Source of the DNA: Streptomyces aculeolatus
GTDB lineage: Bacteria; Actinomycetota; Actinomycetes; Streptomycetales; Streptomycetaceae
Length of the DNA: 64,000 nucleotides
Direction of reading: 5' to 3'
Assembly: GCF_020400605.1 (NCBI RefSeq)
Contig: NZ_JAINRD010000001.1
Coordinates: 186,001-250,000, forward strand
In this document: positions 1 through 8,592 of the stretch, piece after piece
How the letters are laid out: every line of letters begins with the position of its first letter
How positions within the stretch are numbered: the first letter of the stretch is position 1
Notes under the pieces: generated by a model
Databases searched by the model: none
The model's input: the letters and a program-made list of their open reading frames with translations, nothing else
Told to the model about the DNA's origin: nothing
Translations under genes and position numbers: made by a program

Positions 1-1344
1 GAGCAACTCCGGGTCGTCCCACGGACAATGACGCACGTCTTCTCCAGCGGGGTCAAGGAGGTCTTCCGCTTGCGGCTCGCTTCGGGCCGGGAGATCGAGG
101 CGACGGCAAACCACCCGTTCCTGACGTACGACGGCTGGACCCCCCTCGGCGAACTCGCCGCCGGCTCACGTATCGCCACACCGCGGCAGATCAGCGGGCC
201 TGTGCAGCAGAGGGCCTGGCCCGAGGCCGAGGTGATCATGCTCGGACACCTCCTCGGAGACGGTTGCATCGCACCGCGTCAGCCCGTGCACTACACGAGC
301 AACGACGAGGCCAACCTCGCCGCAGTGGAAGAGGCGGCGGCACACTTCGGCATTACTCCCAGGCGTACTGCCCAAGGCACCTGGTCGCACGTCTATCTGC
401 CCGCCCCCTTCCGCCTCGCACGCGGACGGCGCAACCCCATCGCCGCCTGGCTGGACGGCATGGGCCTGTACGGCAAGCGTGCGCACGAGAAATTCCTCCC
501 GCGCGGGTTGTTCGCCCTGCCCGACGAGCAGGTGCGGCTCTTCCTGCGCCACTTGTGGGCGACGGACGGTTCGGTGACGGTGTCGGGTTCCGGCGCTGTC
601 CGCGTCTACTACGCGACAACGAGCGAACGTCTCGCCCGGGACCTGCAGCAACTCCTGCTGCGTCTCGACATCCGCGCCCGACTGCGGGCGGTGGGCAACA
701 CCATCGGCCGTCCCGGCTGGACCGTGGATGTCTCCGGGGTGGACGACCAGCGTCGGTTCCTGCAGAACGTCGGCGTCCACGGCGACCGCTCCCGCCATGT
801 CGTCTCCGCGGTGGAGCGCCTACGCCACGTGCAGGCCAACCCCAACGTCGATACCGTCCCGCGCGATGTCTGGGAGCAGGTCCGCGAGCAGATGCGTGAG
901 CATTCCCTGACGACGCGTGCTTTCCAGGCCGCACTGGGCACCAAGCACTGTGGAAGCGCGCTCTACAAGAGGTCGCCCGGTCGAGTCCGGCTCGGGCACA
1001 TCGCGGAGATCCTGCAGAGCGCGGATCTGGAGATGCTTGCGACCAGCGACGTGTTCTGGGACGAGGTTGTCTCGATCGAGGCCCTGGGCGAGCAGGAGGT
1101 CTACGACGCCACCGTGCTCGGCACGCACAACTTCATCGCCAACGGGATCAGCGTGCACAACAGCATCGAACAGGATGCTGACATGGTCATCCTGCTGCAC
1201 CGCGAGGACGCGTACGAGAAGGAGTCGCCACGCGCCGGCGAAGCGGACCTGATCGTGGCCAAGCACCGCAACGGCCCGACGGCGACGATCACGGTGGCCT
1301 TCCAGGGCCACTACTCCCGCTTCGTGGACATGGCCCAGACCTGA
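1..1344 (+). CDS. dnaB: Replicative DNA helicase DnaB, 3' part, with intein (partial at left edge)
   Basis: The frame is open from base 1, so the gene starts outside the window. Codons 1-387 are intein and the last 60 residues are the C-terminal DnaB extein (IEQDADMVILLHR, then AKHRNGPT), part of the RecA-like ATPase domain of the replication-fork helicase. Visible intein marks are the block B motif TANH (His near base 112), two LAGLIDADG-type endonuclease motifs (LGHLLGDGC near 241-267, LWATDGS near 553-573), and a C-terminal block ending HNFIANGISVHN. The splice junction is Asn (1159-1161) followed by Ser+1 (1162-1164). Block A with the first nucleophile lies upstream. Inteins at this helicase are known in mycobacteria, and the endonuclease looks complete in the visible part. 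Confidence 0.93.
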   Translation, partial: EQLRVVPRTMTHVFSSGVKEVFRLRLASGREIEATANHPFLTYDGWTPLGELAAGSRIATPRQISGPVQQRAWPEAEVIMLGHLLGDGCIAPRQPVHYTSNDEANLAAVEEAAAHFGITPRRTAQGTWSHVYLPAPFRLARGRRNPIAAWLDGMGLYGKRAHEKFLPRGLFALPDEQVRLFLRHLWATDGSVTVSGSGAVRVYYATTSERLARDLQQLLLRLDIRARLRAVGNTIGRPGWTVDVSGVDDQRRFLQNVGVHGDRSRHVVSAVERLRHVQANPNVDTVPRDVWEQVREQMREHSLTTRAFQAALGTKHCGSALYKRSPGRVRLGHIAEILQSADLEMLATSDVFWDEVVSIEALGEQEVYDATVLGTHNFIANGISVHNSIEQDADMVILLHREDAYEKESPRAGEADLIVAKHRNGPTATITVAFQGHYSRFVDMAQT

Positions 1345-1377
1345 CCCGCGTGTTGTAGGGTCTCGCATTTCGTGTCG

Positions 1378-1431
1378 GAATCTCACTACCGATGTCAGAT
1401 TGAAGTCGGATCCGACGCTGGACTGAGATTC
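1378..1431. terminator. Nested inverted repeat downstream of dnaB
   Basis: GAATCTCA (1378-1385) pairs perfectly with TGAGATTC (1424-1431). The loop contains the perfect 12-bp palindrome GTCGGATCCGAC (1405-1416). It begins 33 nt after the dnaB stop, so a factor-independent terminator or cruciform is likely, although there is no U-tract. An operator for the next gene is the alternative. Confidence 0.45.
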
Positions 1432-1520
1432 GCAGGTCGCTGCCGTACCTCTGCGCTCCGCGCCGCCGATGAAGCCGAGGAGACAGGCACGGCAGCGGCG
1501 AGCATCGTCATCATTGACCG

Positions 1521-1835
1521 GTGACCACATGGATGCGCTGCTACTGGGACGAGGAAGACACCTGGTTCTACTTCGAGGTCGACGCCGAAGGCTGGGTGAT
1601 GCGGCAGATCGAACTCGAAGGACCGGAACTGACCCCGATCGCAGCTGCCTCCCTCGCGGAGTGGCAGCGGTTCTACGACGCAGGCCGCCTCGACGAGTAC
1701 GACAGCAGGTTCGGGATCACAGCCGAACAGCCCGTATCCGAGTGGGAGGGCCACGATCCGGAGCAGCTGACCTCCGACGAGTTCGAGGAGGTCTGGAACT
1801 CCGCCCGTCGGCAGATCGCAGCCCGGCCGTCATGA
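1521..1835 (+). CDS. Small acidic hypothetical protein
   Basis: A 104-residue acidic protein that I do not recognise as a named family. It is rich in Trp, Tyr, Glu and Asp (WFYFEVDAEGW near residues 15-25, SEWEGHDPEQL near 72-82) and has no signal peptide or membrane segment, so it should be a soluble cytosolic protein. The GTG start at 1521 has no strong Shine-Dalgarno sequence. Codon use is typical of the chromosome. Small proteins of this composition are common in Streptomyces, some of them immunity-like, but nothing here proves such a role. It converges with the DUF6193-like gene. Confidence 0.7.
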   Translation: MTTWMRCYWDEEDTWFYFEVDAEGWVMRQIELEGPELTPIAAASLAEWQRFYDAGRLDEYDSRFGITAEQPVSEWEGHDPEQLTSDEFEEVWNSARRQIAARPS

Positions 1836-1857
1836 GATCGGACGGGTGGAGGAGGAA

Positions 1858-2652
1858 CTACGAGAGCTGTTGATCGTTGACGGCGCCGGCGACTGCTGGT
1901 CCGCAGTTCGCCGGCAGCCCGCCCACCACCAAAGTGATCGCGTGCTCAGCGGTGGCCGCCTCACCGATCACTCTTCCTCGTGAGGGGCCGCAGACTCGAT
2001 ATCGTCCGTCGCTCAGCGGATCGATGAACGGCACGTCCCACGAGTACGGGAACCCAGTGCAGGTTGAGAAATGAAGCGACCAGTGACTGGTGAACGGAAG
2101 CAGCTGTCGCAACTGTGGTTCGGCATGCGCAAGCTCGGCAACCTCCAGCGTCCGATGGGCGAGCTCCAAGTGGTCCGACTCTTGGCGCAGGCCTTCAAGG
2201 AGCAAGCGCCACTTCTCTGCGACTGCCTCGGCCGGACCCCTTTCATGGGCTTTGGCCAGCTCGGTGACCTTGACGAATGGGCTCGCCTCGCGGATCTCTT
2301 CGAGCCTCATGGCGTTTCGCCATGCCTCCAGGGCCCGTGCCATCTCGCCCAAGTCCTGAGTCGCGCCCGAGACCAACTGCACCCCCATGGACCAACCGCT
2401 GAAGATGAACCACCGCTCCACAGACCCCAGGTTGATCCAGGACACTTCACGGTCAGCCGTCGTGCTCTCGACGCCTGCCGACCGGAGCGGGTCCGAACCA
2501 TCCACAAGAACTCTGCCCAGGGAGAGACCGAGTTCAGCGGCCACGGTCTCCAGCGCTCCGGCGAGGCTGCCGGCGGACGCCAGGTCTGGATACAAGGAAG
2601 CGTCGGCCGGGAGTGGCTCTTGCCGGGCAGGAGGCGTCGCGTTCGAGGTCAC
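1858..2652 (-). CDS. DUF6193-like hypothetical protein
   Basis: A 264-residue soluble protein that resembles the Streptomyces DUF6193 family from memory, with moderate certainty. A variable Pro/Ala-rich N-terminus (1-25) is followed by an alpha/beta region, a helical central part (about 105-180) and a Trp/Phe-rich C-terminal part (SHWSLHFSTCTGFPYSWD). No catalytic motif is obvious. The start is GTG at 2652, and a perfect hairpin GGGGCAG-T-CTGCCCC (2654-2668) lies immediately upstream, where the ribosome-binding site should be. Either translation is damped by this hairpin or the true start is further in. Its 3' end faces the small acidic gene. Confidence 0.7.
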   Translation of the reverse strand: MTSNATPPARQEPLPADASLYPDLASAGSLAGALETVAAELGLSLGRVLVDGSDPLRSAGVESTTADREVSWINLGSVERWFIFSGWSMGVQLVSGATQDLGEMARALEAWRNAMRLEEIREASPFVKVTELAKAHERGPAEAVAEKWRLLLEGLRQESDHLELAHRTLEVAELAHAEPQLRQLLPFTSHWSLHFSTCTGFPYSWDVPFIDPLSDGRYRVCGPSRGRVIGEAATAEHAITLVVGGLPANCGPAVAGAVNDQQLS

Positions 2653-2653
2653 C

Positions 2654-2668
2654 GGGGCAGTCTGCCCC
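2654..2668 (-). promoter_or_regulatory. Hairpin over the ribosome-binding region of the DUF6193-like gene
   Basis: Perfect 7-bp arms GGGGCAG and CTGCCCC flank a single T, directly upstream of the GTG start at 2652. It could occlude ribosome binding, or mark that the real start lies downstream. Confidence 0.35.
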
Positions 2669-2806
2669 TCGTGCTGAGGAATCCGCCATGTCCGTGAGAT
2701 TGATCAGGCCCGCCACGCTGTGAAACTGACAGGGAAGCGGCAGGTCAGCGCGATGCTTTCTGACACGAGCGGCGAGATCCTACAGCGTGGGAGAGCGGGA
2801 AGGTGC

Positions 2807-3370
2807 TCAGCGCCTCGTCTCGTACCTGGTCAGGACCACGCCGCTGGGGAACGTCCGTGTCTCCACCAGGTTCAGGTTCACCCAGTTGTCCAGTGCGGTG
2901 AAGAACGGCGTGCCGCCGCCCACCAGGACCGGCGCGGTGGCCAGTACGTACTCGTCGATCAGCCCGGCGCGCATGGCCGCCCCGGCGAGTGTCGCGCCGC
3001 CGATGTCCATCGGGCCGCCGTCCTCGGCCTTGAGCCGGGTGATCTCGGCGACCGCGTCGCCGGTGACCAGGCGGGCGTTCCAGTCGACCTTGTCGATCGT
3101 CGAGGAGAACACCACCTTCGACATGTCCCGCCAGCGGCGCGCGAACTCGATGTGCGCCGGGGTGGCGTCGGGCTGCTCGTCGCCGGTCGGCCAGTGGGAA
3201 CTCATCGTCTGCCACAGCTTGCGCCCGTACAGCGTCAGGTCCGTCGCCTGCAACTGGTCGGACCAGAACTGGAACAGCTCGTCGTCCGGCACGCCCCAGC
3301 CGATGTCGTCGCCGGGCGCGGCGATGTAGCCGTCCAGGGACAGGTTCATGCCGTAGATCAGTTTCCGCAT
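2807..3370 (-). CDS. Dihydrofolate reductase family (RibD C-terminal-like) protein
   Basis: A 187-residue cytosolic protein of the RibD-C/DHFR fold, presumably an NAD(P)H-dependent reductase with unknown substrate. It shows the family N-terminal strand and turn (MNLSLDGYIA, residues 8-17), the LYGRKLWQTM helix entry near 47-56, the nucleotide-site stretch DIGGATLAGAAMRAGLIDEY near 122-141, and the VLVGGGTPFF loop near 148-157. Length is normal for the family. The ATG start at 3370 follows a GGAAAG sequence. It is monocistronic. Such genes are abundant and mostly uncharacterised in Streptomyces, and true folate or riboflavin roles are unlikely given other genes usually fill them. Confidence 0.88.
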   Translation of the reverse strand: MRKLIYGMNLSLDGYIAAPGDDIGWGVPDDELFQFWSDQLQATDLTLYGRKLWQTMSSHWPTGDEQPDATPAHIEFARRWRDMSKVVFSSTIDKVDWNARLVTGDAVAEITRLKAEDGGPMDIGGATLAGAAMRAGLIDEYVLATAPVLVGGGTPFFTALDNWVNLNLVETRTFPSGVVLTRYETRR

Positions 3371-3477
3371 GGCGCCAGCTTTCCGTGAGTCGGGCTCACG
3401 CGTACAGACCGGCGCGGCGCGGAAAACTCATCGGCGGCGAGACCCTGCAGGGAGCACGGCAGCCGGACGGTGGGACG

Positions 3478-4509
3478 TTACCGGTCCGGGGGTTCAGGAG
3501 GTGTGTCCGGGCTGTTGGCGGCCTGTTCGGCCCAGGTCCGGTCGCTCGGTGTGGGGTCGGTCTGCCAGCGTGCCCGTACCACTCCGTCGCTGTCGGGCAT
3601 GACTGCCGTGCACAGGGGAGACCGCTCGTCGGCGTACATGGACAGGAGCGCCGCGGCTTCGGCACGGGATATGCGGGCGGTCAGCTCCGGGAAGGCGTCT
3701 TCGTCGGCGACGGCGCTGTGGACCCGGCCGTCCTCGTCCTGCCAGACGCCTTCGATGAGGCCGTCGGCGGGCAGGGCGCCGAGGACCGTGTCGGTGTCGG
3801 AGGACAGGTCCGGCCACACGGCCAGACGGGCACGGGGAGCGAGGCCCGCGCGGACCGTGTCGATGGTGTCGCAGGTGAGGCGGTGCCACCGGGAGGAGCC
3901 TTCGAGATGCATCTCTTCCAGGAGCCCGGCGCGGCCGGCCCTGACGGCCGAGTGCAGAGCGGCCCAGAAGTCGTCGTCGCCGGGGCGCTGGACGTCCTCC
4001 CCGGTCTCCATGTCGTACGGGGAGGCGTCCAGGCGTTCCGGGAACAGCCCCAGCGCGCGGGTTCCGGCGAGTGCCTCGTCGCACGGCCGGCTGCTGCCGA
4101 CGTAGACGTACTGGTCCCATCCCACGTGGACCGCGAACGTGCCCTCCACCTCCAGCCGGCACCAGGCGCCGTTGTCGCGCAGCATGGCTCGTACGAGTTC
4201 CAGACCGGTTCCGAGCGTGACCTCCGCCCCGTCGAAGAACCCGGTGGGCCCGGCGGGGAAGAGTCCGGTCAACCCGTAGCCGTCCACCGGGGGTTCGACG
4301 CCGAAGTGCACGAAGGACGGGATCTGCGGTTCGCGTACGGCCAGGTGGTCGACGCCGGTGTCGGCGGCGAACGCCGCGATCGCACGGAGGTACGCGGCCT
4401 CGACCTCGCCGTGGTCGCTGAAGACGTCCTCGGAGCCGGTGTAGTGGCCGCGGTCGTCGCGGTCGGCGGGGTCGTACTTGGTGACGCGGTAGACATAGGG
4501 GAGTCGCAC
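3478..4509 (-). CDS. Conserved hypothetical protein
   Basis: A 343-residue soluble protein with no named family that I recognise. It starts RLPYVYRVTKYDPADRD and contains GHYTG, a YVGSSRPCDEALA segment in the middle, and a Pro/Asp-rich C-terminus. No signal peptide, membrane segment or catalytic motif is evident. The GTG start at 4509 is chosen because a GGAGAG sequence lies just upstream and because the protein begins cleanly there; the frame stays open upstream into the esterase gene but loses coding character. It begins 7 nt after the esterase stop, so the two are probably co-transcribed leftward. Confidence 0.78.
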   Translation of the reverse strand: MRLPYVYRVTKYDPADRDDRGHYTGSEDVFSDHGEVEAAYLRAIAAFAADTGVDHLAVREPQIPSFVHFGVEPPVDGYGLTGLFPAGPTGFFDGAEVTLGTGLELVRAMLRDNGAWCRLEVEGTFAVHVGWDQYVYVGSSRPCDEALAGTRALGLFPERLDASPYDMETGEDVQRPGDDDFWAALHSAVRAGRAGLLEEMHLEGSSRWHRLTCDTIDTVRAGLAPRARLAVWPDLSSDTDTVLGALPADGLIEGVWQDEDGRVHSAVADEDAFPELTARISRAEAAALLSMYADERSPLCTAVMPDSDGVVRARWQTDPTPSDRTWAEQAANSPDTPPEPPDR

Positions 4510-4516
4510 CTCTCCA

Positions 4517-5989
4517 TCATCCGGCGGGTCGTGGGCGGGGAGACCCCGGAGGGCCGCCGAGGGTTTCCGGCGCCGGGTGTTGCGGGGCGTACGGGGGCCA
4601 GCCCGGGGCGCCGGTGGCGGCGAAGGCGATCCACGCCCCGTGGATCCGGGCGGCGAGTCCCGGTGGGGCGGGGGCGGGGCCGAGGAGGCCGGTGTCGCCG
4701 TGGAGCCAGGGGGCGTCGGCGGTGTCGAAGACGAAGGGGAGTTCGACGGTGTGGGCGGCGCCGAGTCTGCCGTCCAGGGCGGTGGAGCGGTGTGCGAACG
4801 AGTAGAGGTGTGTGCGGCCGCCCGAGATCCGCGCGTGGGCCTGCGCCAGCCGCGCCGTACCGGCGGCGAACAGGGCGTCCCCGAGTACGGCGGAGCGCAG
4901 TTCGCCCGGTGTCGCGTCCGGGCGTGCCGTGCGGTGCGCGGCGAGGGCGGAGTCCGGGTCCGGGTGGACCCGGGCGGCGAGGGCGTGGACGTCGGCCGCG
5001 GTGGTGGAGTCGAGGACGCCTTGCGGTACGAGGTAGAGGTTGCCCTCCTCGGTGTTGGTGCCGATGAGCAGGTCGACACCGGCCGCCGGGCCGTCGGCCA
5101 GGCTGTCCGCGGGCTGGGCGGGGAGTACGGGGCTGAACGGGCTGAGCCCCGCCAGCGGGTCCGGGGCCGTGCGCGTACGGAGGTCGAGGCCGGCCAGTGC
5201 GGGCAGGGCCGCCAGGAGGTGTTCGTCCGGTATCGGTGCGAACGCCTCGGCGGTCGGTGCGACGCCCAGCGCGGCGGCCGCGGCGGAGGTGACCCGTTGC
5301 GCCTGCTCCGGGGTGAACGCGCCGGTACCGCTGCCGCTTTGCACGACGGCCCGGCGGAACAGCCCGCGGGCCCGCGGTGCCGCGAGCAGCGCGCCGACGA
5401 GCGTGGCGCCCGCGGACTGGCCGAAGAGCGTGACGTTGCCGGGGTCGCCGCCGAATGCGGCGACTGTGTCCCGTACCCAGGTGAGGGCGGCGAGTACGTC
5501 GAGCAGGCCGCGGTTGGCGGGAGCACCGGCCAGGTCGAGGAACCCGGGGATGCCGAGGCGGTAGTTGACCGTGACGAGGACGACGCCGTCGCGGGCGAAC
5601 GCGCCGCCGTCGTAGAGCGCGGCGCGGCTCGAACCGGTGGCGAACCCGCCGCCGTGCACGAAGACCATGACGGGGCGACCGCCGCCGTCCGCGGCGGGGG
5701 TGTGGACGTCGGCGGTGAGGTACTCCGGGCCGGGCACCCAGCCCGGCCCGAAGTAGGGGGTCATGTCGAGCCGGCCGAAGTCGCGGGCCGGCTGCGGGGC
5801 CGTGGGCCCGGGGCGCGTGCCGTCGCGGACGCCGGACCAGCCGGGGTGCGGGGCGGGCGGGGCGAAGCGGCCGGCGCCGGCGGGTGCGGCGGCGTAGGGG
5901 AGCGCGCGGTAGCGCTCGCCGGACCGGGTGCGCTGGCCGCGTACGGTGCCGGCGGGGGTGCGGACCACCGGGTCTGTCTGCCGGGGCAT
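4517..5989 (-). CDS. Type B carboxylesterase (para-nitrobenzyl esterase-like)
   Basis: A 490-residue serine esterase of the carboxylesterase/lipase alpha-beta hydrolase family. The N-terminus has the family strand TPAGTVRG (11-18), then the oxyanion loop HGGGF (112-116), the nucleophile elbow GQSAG with Ser192, the acid Glu in TNTEEGN (314/315), and His413 in AAHTVELPF. There is no signal peptide, so it is likely intracellular. Length is typical for the family. It hydrolyses carboxylic esters, substrate unknown. The ATG at 5989 is preceded by GGGAGG within the palindrome at 5990-6002. It is upstream of and probably co-transcribed with the 343-residue hypothetical gene. Confidence 0.93.
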   Translation of the reverse strand: MPRQTDPVVRTPAGTVRGQRTRSGERYRALPYAAAPAGAGRFAPPAPHPGWSGVRDGTRPGPTAPQPARDFGRLDMTPYFGPGWVPGPEYLTADVHTPAADGGGRPVMVFVHGGGFATGSSRAALYDGGAFARDGVVLVTVNYRLGIPGFLDLAGAPANRGLLDVLAALTWVRDTVAAFGGDPGNVTLFGQSAGATLVGALLAAPRARGLFRRAVVQSGSGTGAFTPEQAQRVTSAAAAALGVAPTAEAFAPIPDEHLLAALPALAGLDLRTRTAPDPLAGLSPFSPVLPAQPADSLADGPAAGVDLLIGTNTEEGNLYLVPQGVLDSTTAADVHALAARVHPDPDSALAAHRTARPDATPGELRSAVLGDALFAAGTARLAQAHARISGGRTHLYSFAHRSTALDGRLGAAHTVELPFVFDTADAPWLHGDTGLLGPAPAPPGLAARIHGAWIAFAATGAPGWPPYAPQHPAPETLGGPPGSPRPRPAG

Positions 5990-6050
5990 GGGAGGGCCTC
6001 CCTGTGCGGGCGGTGCGGGCAGGGCGCGCGAGGTGCGCGGGGCGCGGGGG

Positions 6051-6968
6051 TCAGGAGATGCGGGAGAAGGGGGCCCATTCCTTGATCACGAACTTCGATC
6101 CGCTGCGGGCGACCTCCGCGGCGCCGTGGCCGCCGAAGTGCGCCGGGAAGACGAGCGCGTTGCGGTCGGCGGCGCGGCCGAGCAGCTTGTGCCGGGTGGC
6201 GCGGGATTCGGCCGGGTCCTCGCAGAAGCAGGAGTTGGTCGCGGGCTCGGCGATCTGCAGCGCGGTGTGCACCAGGTCCCCGACGAACAGGGCCTGCCCG
6301 CCGGCGGATTCCAGGGTCAGGACGGACGAGCCGGGGGTGTGGCCGGGCGCGGCGTCGAGGCGCAGGTTGCGGTCGATCCGGTACGTGCCCTCCCACAGGC
6401 GGGTGAGTCCGGCCCGGTGGACGGGCGCGACGCTGTCCTCGAAGACGTTCTGGTTGCCGCGGCCCAGTACGGTCGGGTGCTCGTTGGCCGGGTTCCAGAA
6501 GTCGAAGTCCCGCCGGTTGATCAGGTACGTGGCGTTGGGGAAGGTCGGCACCCAGTCCCGGCCGTCGAGGCGGGTGTTCCAGCCGACGTGGTCGATGTGC
6601 AGGTGGGTGTTGACCACGAGGTCGACGTCCTCGGGCCGTACTCCGGCGGCGGCGAGGCGGTCGAGGTAGCGGGTGTCCAGGCGGCTCCACACCGGTGCGT
6701 AGGGGCGCTCCTTGTGGTTGCCCACGCCGGTGTCGACGAGGATGGTGCGGCCCTCGCTGCGCAGCAGCCAGGACTGGAGCGCCGTACGGCACTCGTCCGT
6801 GTCCGGGTCCCAGAAGTCGGGTGCCAGCCAGGCGCGGTGCTCGTCCCACGCGTGCTGGCCGCTGTCCGGGAAGAACTGGGCCGGGGTCATCCCGACGGGG
6901 CCGTAGAACTCCTCGATGCGGGTGACGGTGACGTCGCCCAGGACGAGCTGCTCCGGTGTGGTGTCCAT
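6051..6968 (-). CDS. MBL-fold metallo-hydrolase
   Basis: A 305-residue metallo-beta-lactamase-fold hydrolase. The dinuclear metal motif THLHIDH is at 121-127, with further ligands in APGHTPGS and the FVGDLVH segment, and a final HFGG motif near 280. Lactonase and other small-ester hydrolase members share this layout, so the substrate is not known. The ATG at 6968 is preferred over an upstream GTG/ATG option at 7133 because the domain starts there, a GAGGAC sequence precedes it, and the upstream stretch overlaps the divergent regulator promoter. It is divergent from the XRE regulator, which probably controls it. Confidence 0.88.
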   Translation of the reverse strand: MDTTPEQLVLGDVTVTRIEEFYGPVGMTPAQFFPDSGQHAWDEHRAWLAPDFWDPDTDECRTALQSWLLRSEGRTILVDTGVGNHKERPYAPVWSRLDTRYLDRLAAAGVRPEDVDLVVNTHLHIDHVGWNTRLDGRDWVPTFPNATYLINRRDFDFWNPANEHPTVLGRGNQNVFEDSVAPVHRAGLTRLWEGTYRIDRNLRLDAAPGHTPGSSVLTLESAGGQALFVGDLVHTALQIAEPATNSCFCEDPAESRATRHKLLGRAADRNALVFPAHFGGHGAAEVARSGSKFVIKEWAPFSRIS

Positions 6969-7000
6969 GTGTCCGTCCTCGGGTCCGGGTCGTGTGGTCC

Positions 7001-7058
7001 GTAGGAGAACCGAGCCTGGACACGCGGACGGGTACGCACCACTCCCCGGTTTTCCTAC
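7001..7058. promoter_or_regulatory. Inverted repeat between MBL hydrolase and XRE regulator
   Basis: GTAGGAGAACCG (7001-7012) and CGGTTTTCCTAC (7047-7058) form inverted arms matching at 11 of 12 positions, separated by 34 nt. It sits in the 139-bp divergent intergenic region, as expected for an autoregulatory operator. Confidence 0.5.
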
Positions 7059-7107
7059 CCCGCGCAGGGTGTGGCTGGGAGCGGGCCGTACGCCGAATAC
7101 TGGGGCG

Positions 7108-8010
7108 ATGAGCGGACCCGGCCCACTCGGCACCTTCCTCCAGGCCCGGCGGACGCGGCTGCGTCCCGAGGACGTCGGACTGCGCGACCTCGGCCCCCGC
7201 AGGCGGGTGGCCGGGCTGCGGCGCGAGGAGCTGGCCCAGCTGGCGGGCGTCAGCGTCTCGTACTACGCGCGGCTGGAACAGGGCCTGTCCCGCGGGGCCT
7301 CCGCCGAGGTGCTCGACGCGATCGCCCGCGCGCTGCGGCTCGACGACCACGAGCACGAGCACCTCGTACGGCTCGCCGGCGCCGCCCGCCGCGCGCCCCG
7401 GGTGCGCCGCCCGCGGCCGGAGAAGCTCGCCGACGAGACCCGCGACCTGCTGCGCGCCGTCGACGGCGCCCCGGCGGTGGTGCTCGGCCGCCGTACGGAC
7501 GTACTGGCCTGGAACGCCCCCGGCCACGCCCTGCTCGCCGGGCACCTGGACTTCCACGGCCCCGACGACCCGGCGGGACGGCCGAACACGAGCCGGATGC
7601 TGTTCCTGGACCCGCACTGCCGGGAGCTGTACGCGGACTGGCAGCGCAAGGCCCGCGCGGTGGTCGGCAACCTGCGCGTCGCCGTCGGCAGGCACCCGGA
7701 GGACCCGCTGCTCGCCGGGCTGATCGGCGAACTGTCGATGCGCAGCCCGGAGTTCGTCGCCCTGTGGGCGGACCACCGCGTGGCGCCGTGCGACGCGGCC
7801 GCGTACGAGCTGCACCACCCGGTGGTGGGCCCGGTGACGGTGACGCAGCAGACGCTGTCGATCGCCCGCTCACCGGACCAGGTGCTGGTCGTCTGCACGG
7901 CGGCCGCCGGCTCCGCCTCGGAGGAGGCCCTCACGCTTCTACGCCAGGTGAGCGAGCCCAGGAACGCCACCCGCACACAGCACCCGCACCCCCGGAAAGC
8001 CACCCGCTGA
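7108..8010 (+). CDS. XRE-family regulator with MmyB-like ligand-binding domain
   Basis: A 300-residue DNA-binding regulator. The N-terminal helix-turn-helix (about residues 22-58) includes RREELAQLAGVSVSYYARLEQG, the hallmark of the MmyB/XRE group. The C-terminal part (about 100-285) is the MmyB-like ligand-binding domain with the conserved DVLAWN segment, FLDPHCRELY and a Trp-rich region. This group is often divergent from an oxidoreductase or hydrolase gene and usually represses it. The ATG at 7108 fits the family start; the frame is open upstream but carries no domain. It is divergent from the MBL hydrolase and convergent with the DoxX-like gene. Confidence 0.92.
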   Translation: MSGPGPLGTFLQARRTRLRPEDVGLRDLGPRRRVAGLRREELAQLAGVSVSYYARLEQGLSRGASAEVLDAIARALRLDDHEHEHLVRLAGAARRAPRVRRPRPEKLADETRDLLRAVDGAPAVVLGRRTDVLAWNAPGHALLAGHLDFHGPDDPAGRPNTSRMLFLDPHCRELYADWQRKARAVVGNLRVAVGRHPEDPLLAGLIGELSMRSPEFVALWADHRVAPCDAAAYELHHPVVGPVTVTQQTLSIARSPDQVLVVCTAAAGSASEEALTLLRQVSEPRNATRTQHPHPRKATR

Positions 8011-8043
8011 AACCGCGACCGGGACTACGTGTCCGGCTCCGCG

Positions 8044-8412
8044 TCACACGGTGGCCGTGGTGAAGTAGGTGGCCGCGCTCAGTGCCAGTGTCAGGAAGAG
8101 CACCGGGAATGCGATGTTGTGGAAGACCGACGCCCGGACGTGGGCTCCGACCGCGCACAGGTAGAACAGCACCAGCCCCACCGCCGCGGCCAGGCCGAGG
8201 GGTGTGACGCCCGCGAGCCCGGCCACCAGGCCGGCTGCGCCGGCTCCCTTCAGGGCGGCGAGGTAGGGCAGTGCTGCCGGCCGCAACCCGACCTCGGCCG
8301 AGTTCGCGAGCACGAATCCGGCCCGTGCCACGTCCGCGGCAACGATGAGGGCGTTGGCGGCGACGCACGCGACCGTCGCGGCCGCCAACGCCGTCGAAGC
8401 GGTGCCGCTCAT
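8044..8412 (-). CDS. DoxX-like family membrane protein
   Basis: A 122-residue integral membrane protein with about four hydrophobic helices (residues 7-25, 45-65, 68-90, 100-118). The family resembles DoxX-like small proteins found beside ECF sigma factors in actinobacteria, and the motif ALKGAGAAGLVAG is typical of that group. ATG at 8412 is chosen; an upstream GTG at 8421 is possible. It is divergent from the SigJ-type sigma factor and may be one of its targets. A redox or electron-transfer role is inferred from the family name only. Confidence 0.8.
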   Translation of the reverse strand: MSGTASTALAAATVACVAANALIVAADVARAGFVLANSAEVGLRPAALPYLAALKGAGAAGLVAGLAGVTPLGLAAAVGLVLFYLCAVGAHVRASVFHNIAFPVLFLTLALSAATYFTTATV

Positions 8413-8592
8413 GCCGTGTACCGCCCGGTGGAGCGAAGCGCCGACGGCGGCGCCGGGCGGCCCGCCCGCCGAGGGCCGGTACCGAAAGGGGCGGTCTGTA
8501 CGCTCATGAGGGTTTCCTCCGTGCAGGGGCCTGTCGTTGTCCGGTTGGTCGCCCGTCATGACGCCCGGCACGACCGAAAGGTGACCGCTCAC

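Noticed and set aside
3478..5526. A 682-residue minus-strand frame over the hypothetical gene and the esterase
   Set aside because: The upstream half is a low-complexity Pro/Arg/Ser shadow of the esterase. The gene is taken from GTG 4509.
8506..8592. Upstream ATG start for the ECF sigma factor
   Set aside because: The added residues (RVSSVQGPVVVRLVARHDAR) do not fit the family; the GTG 8593 with GAAAGG is preferred.
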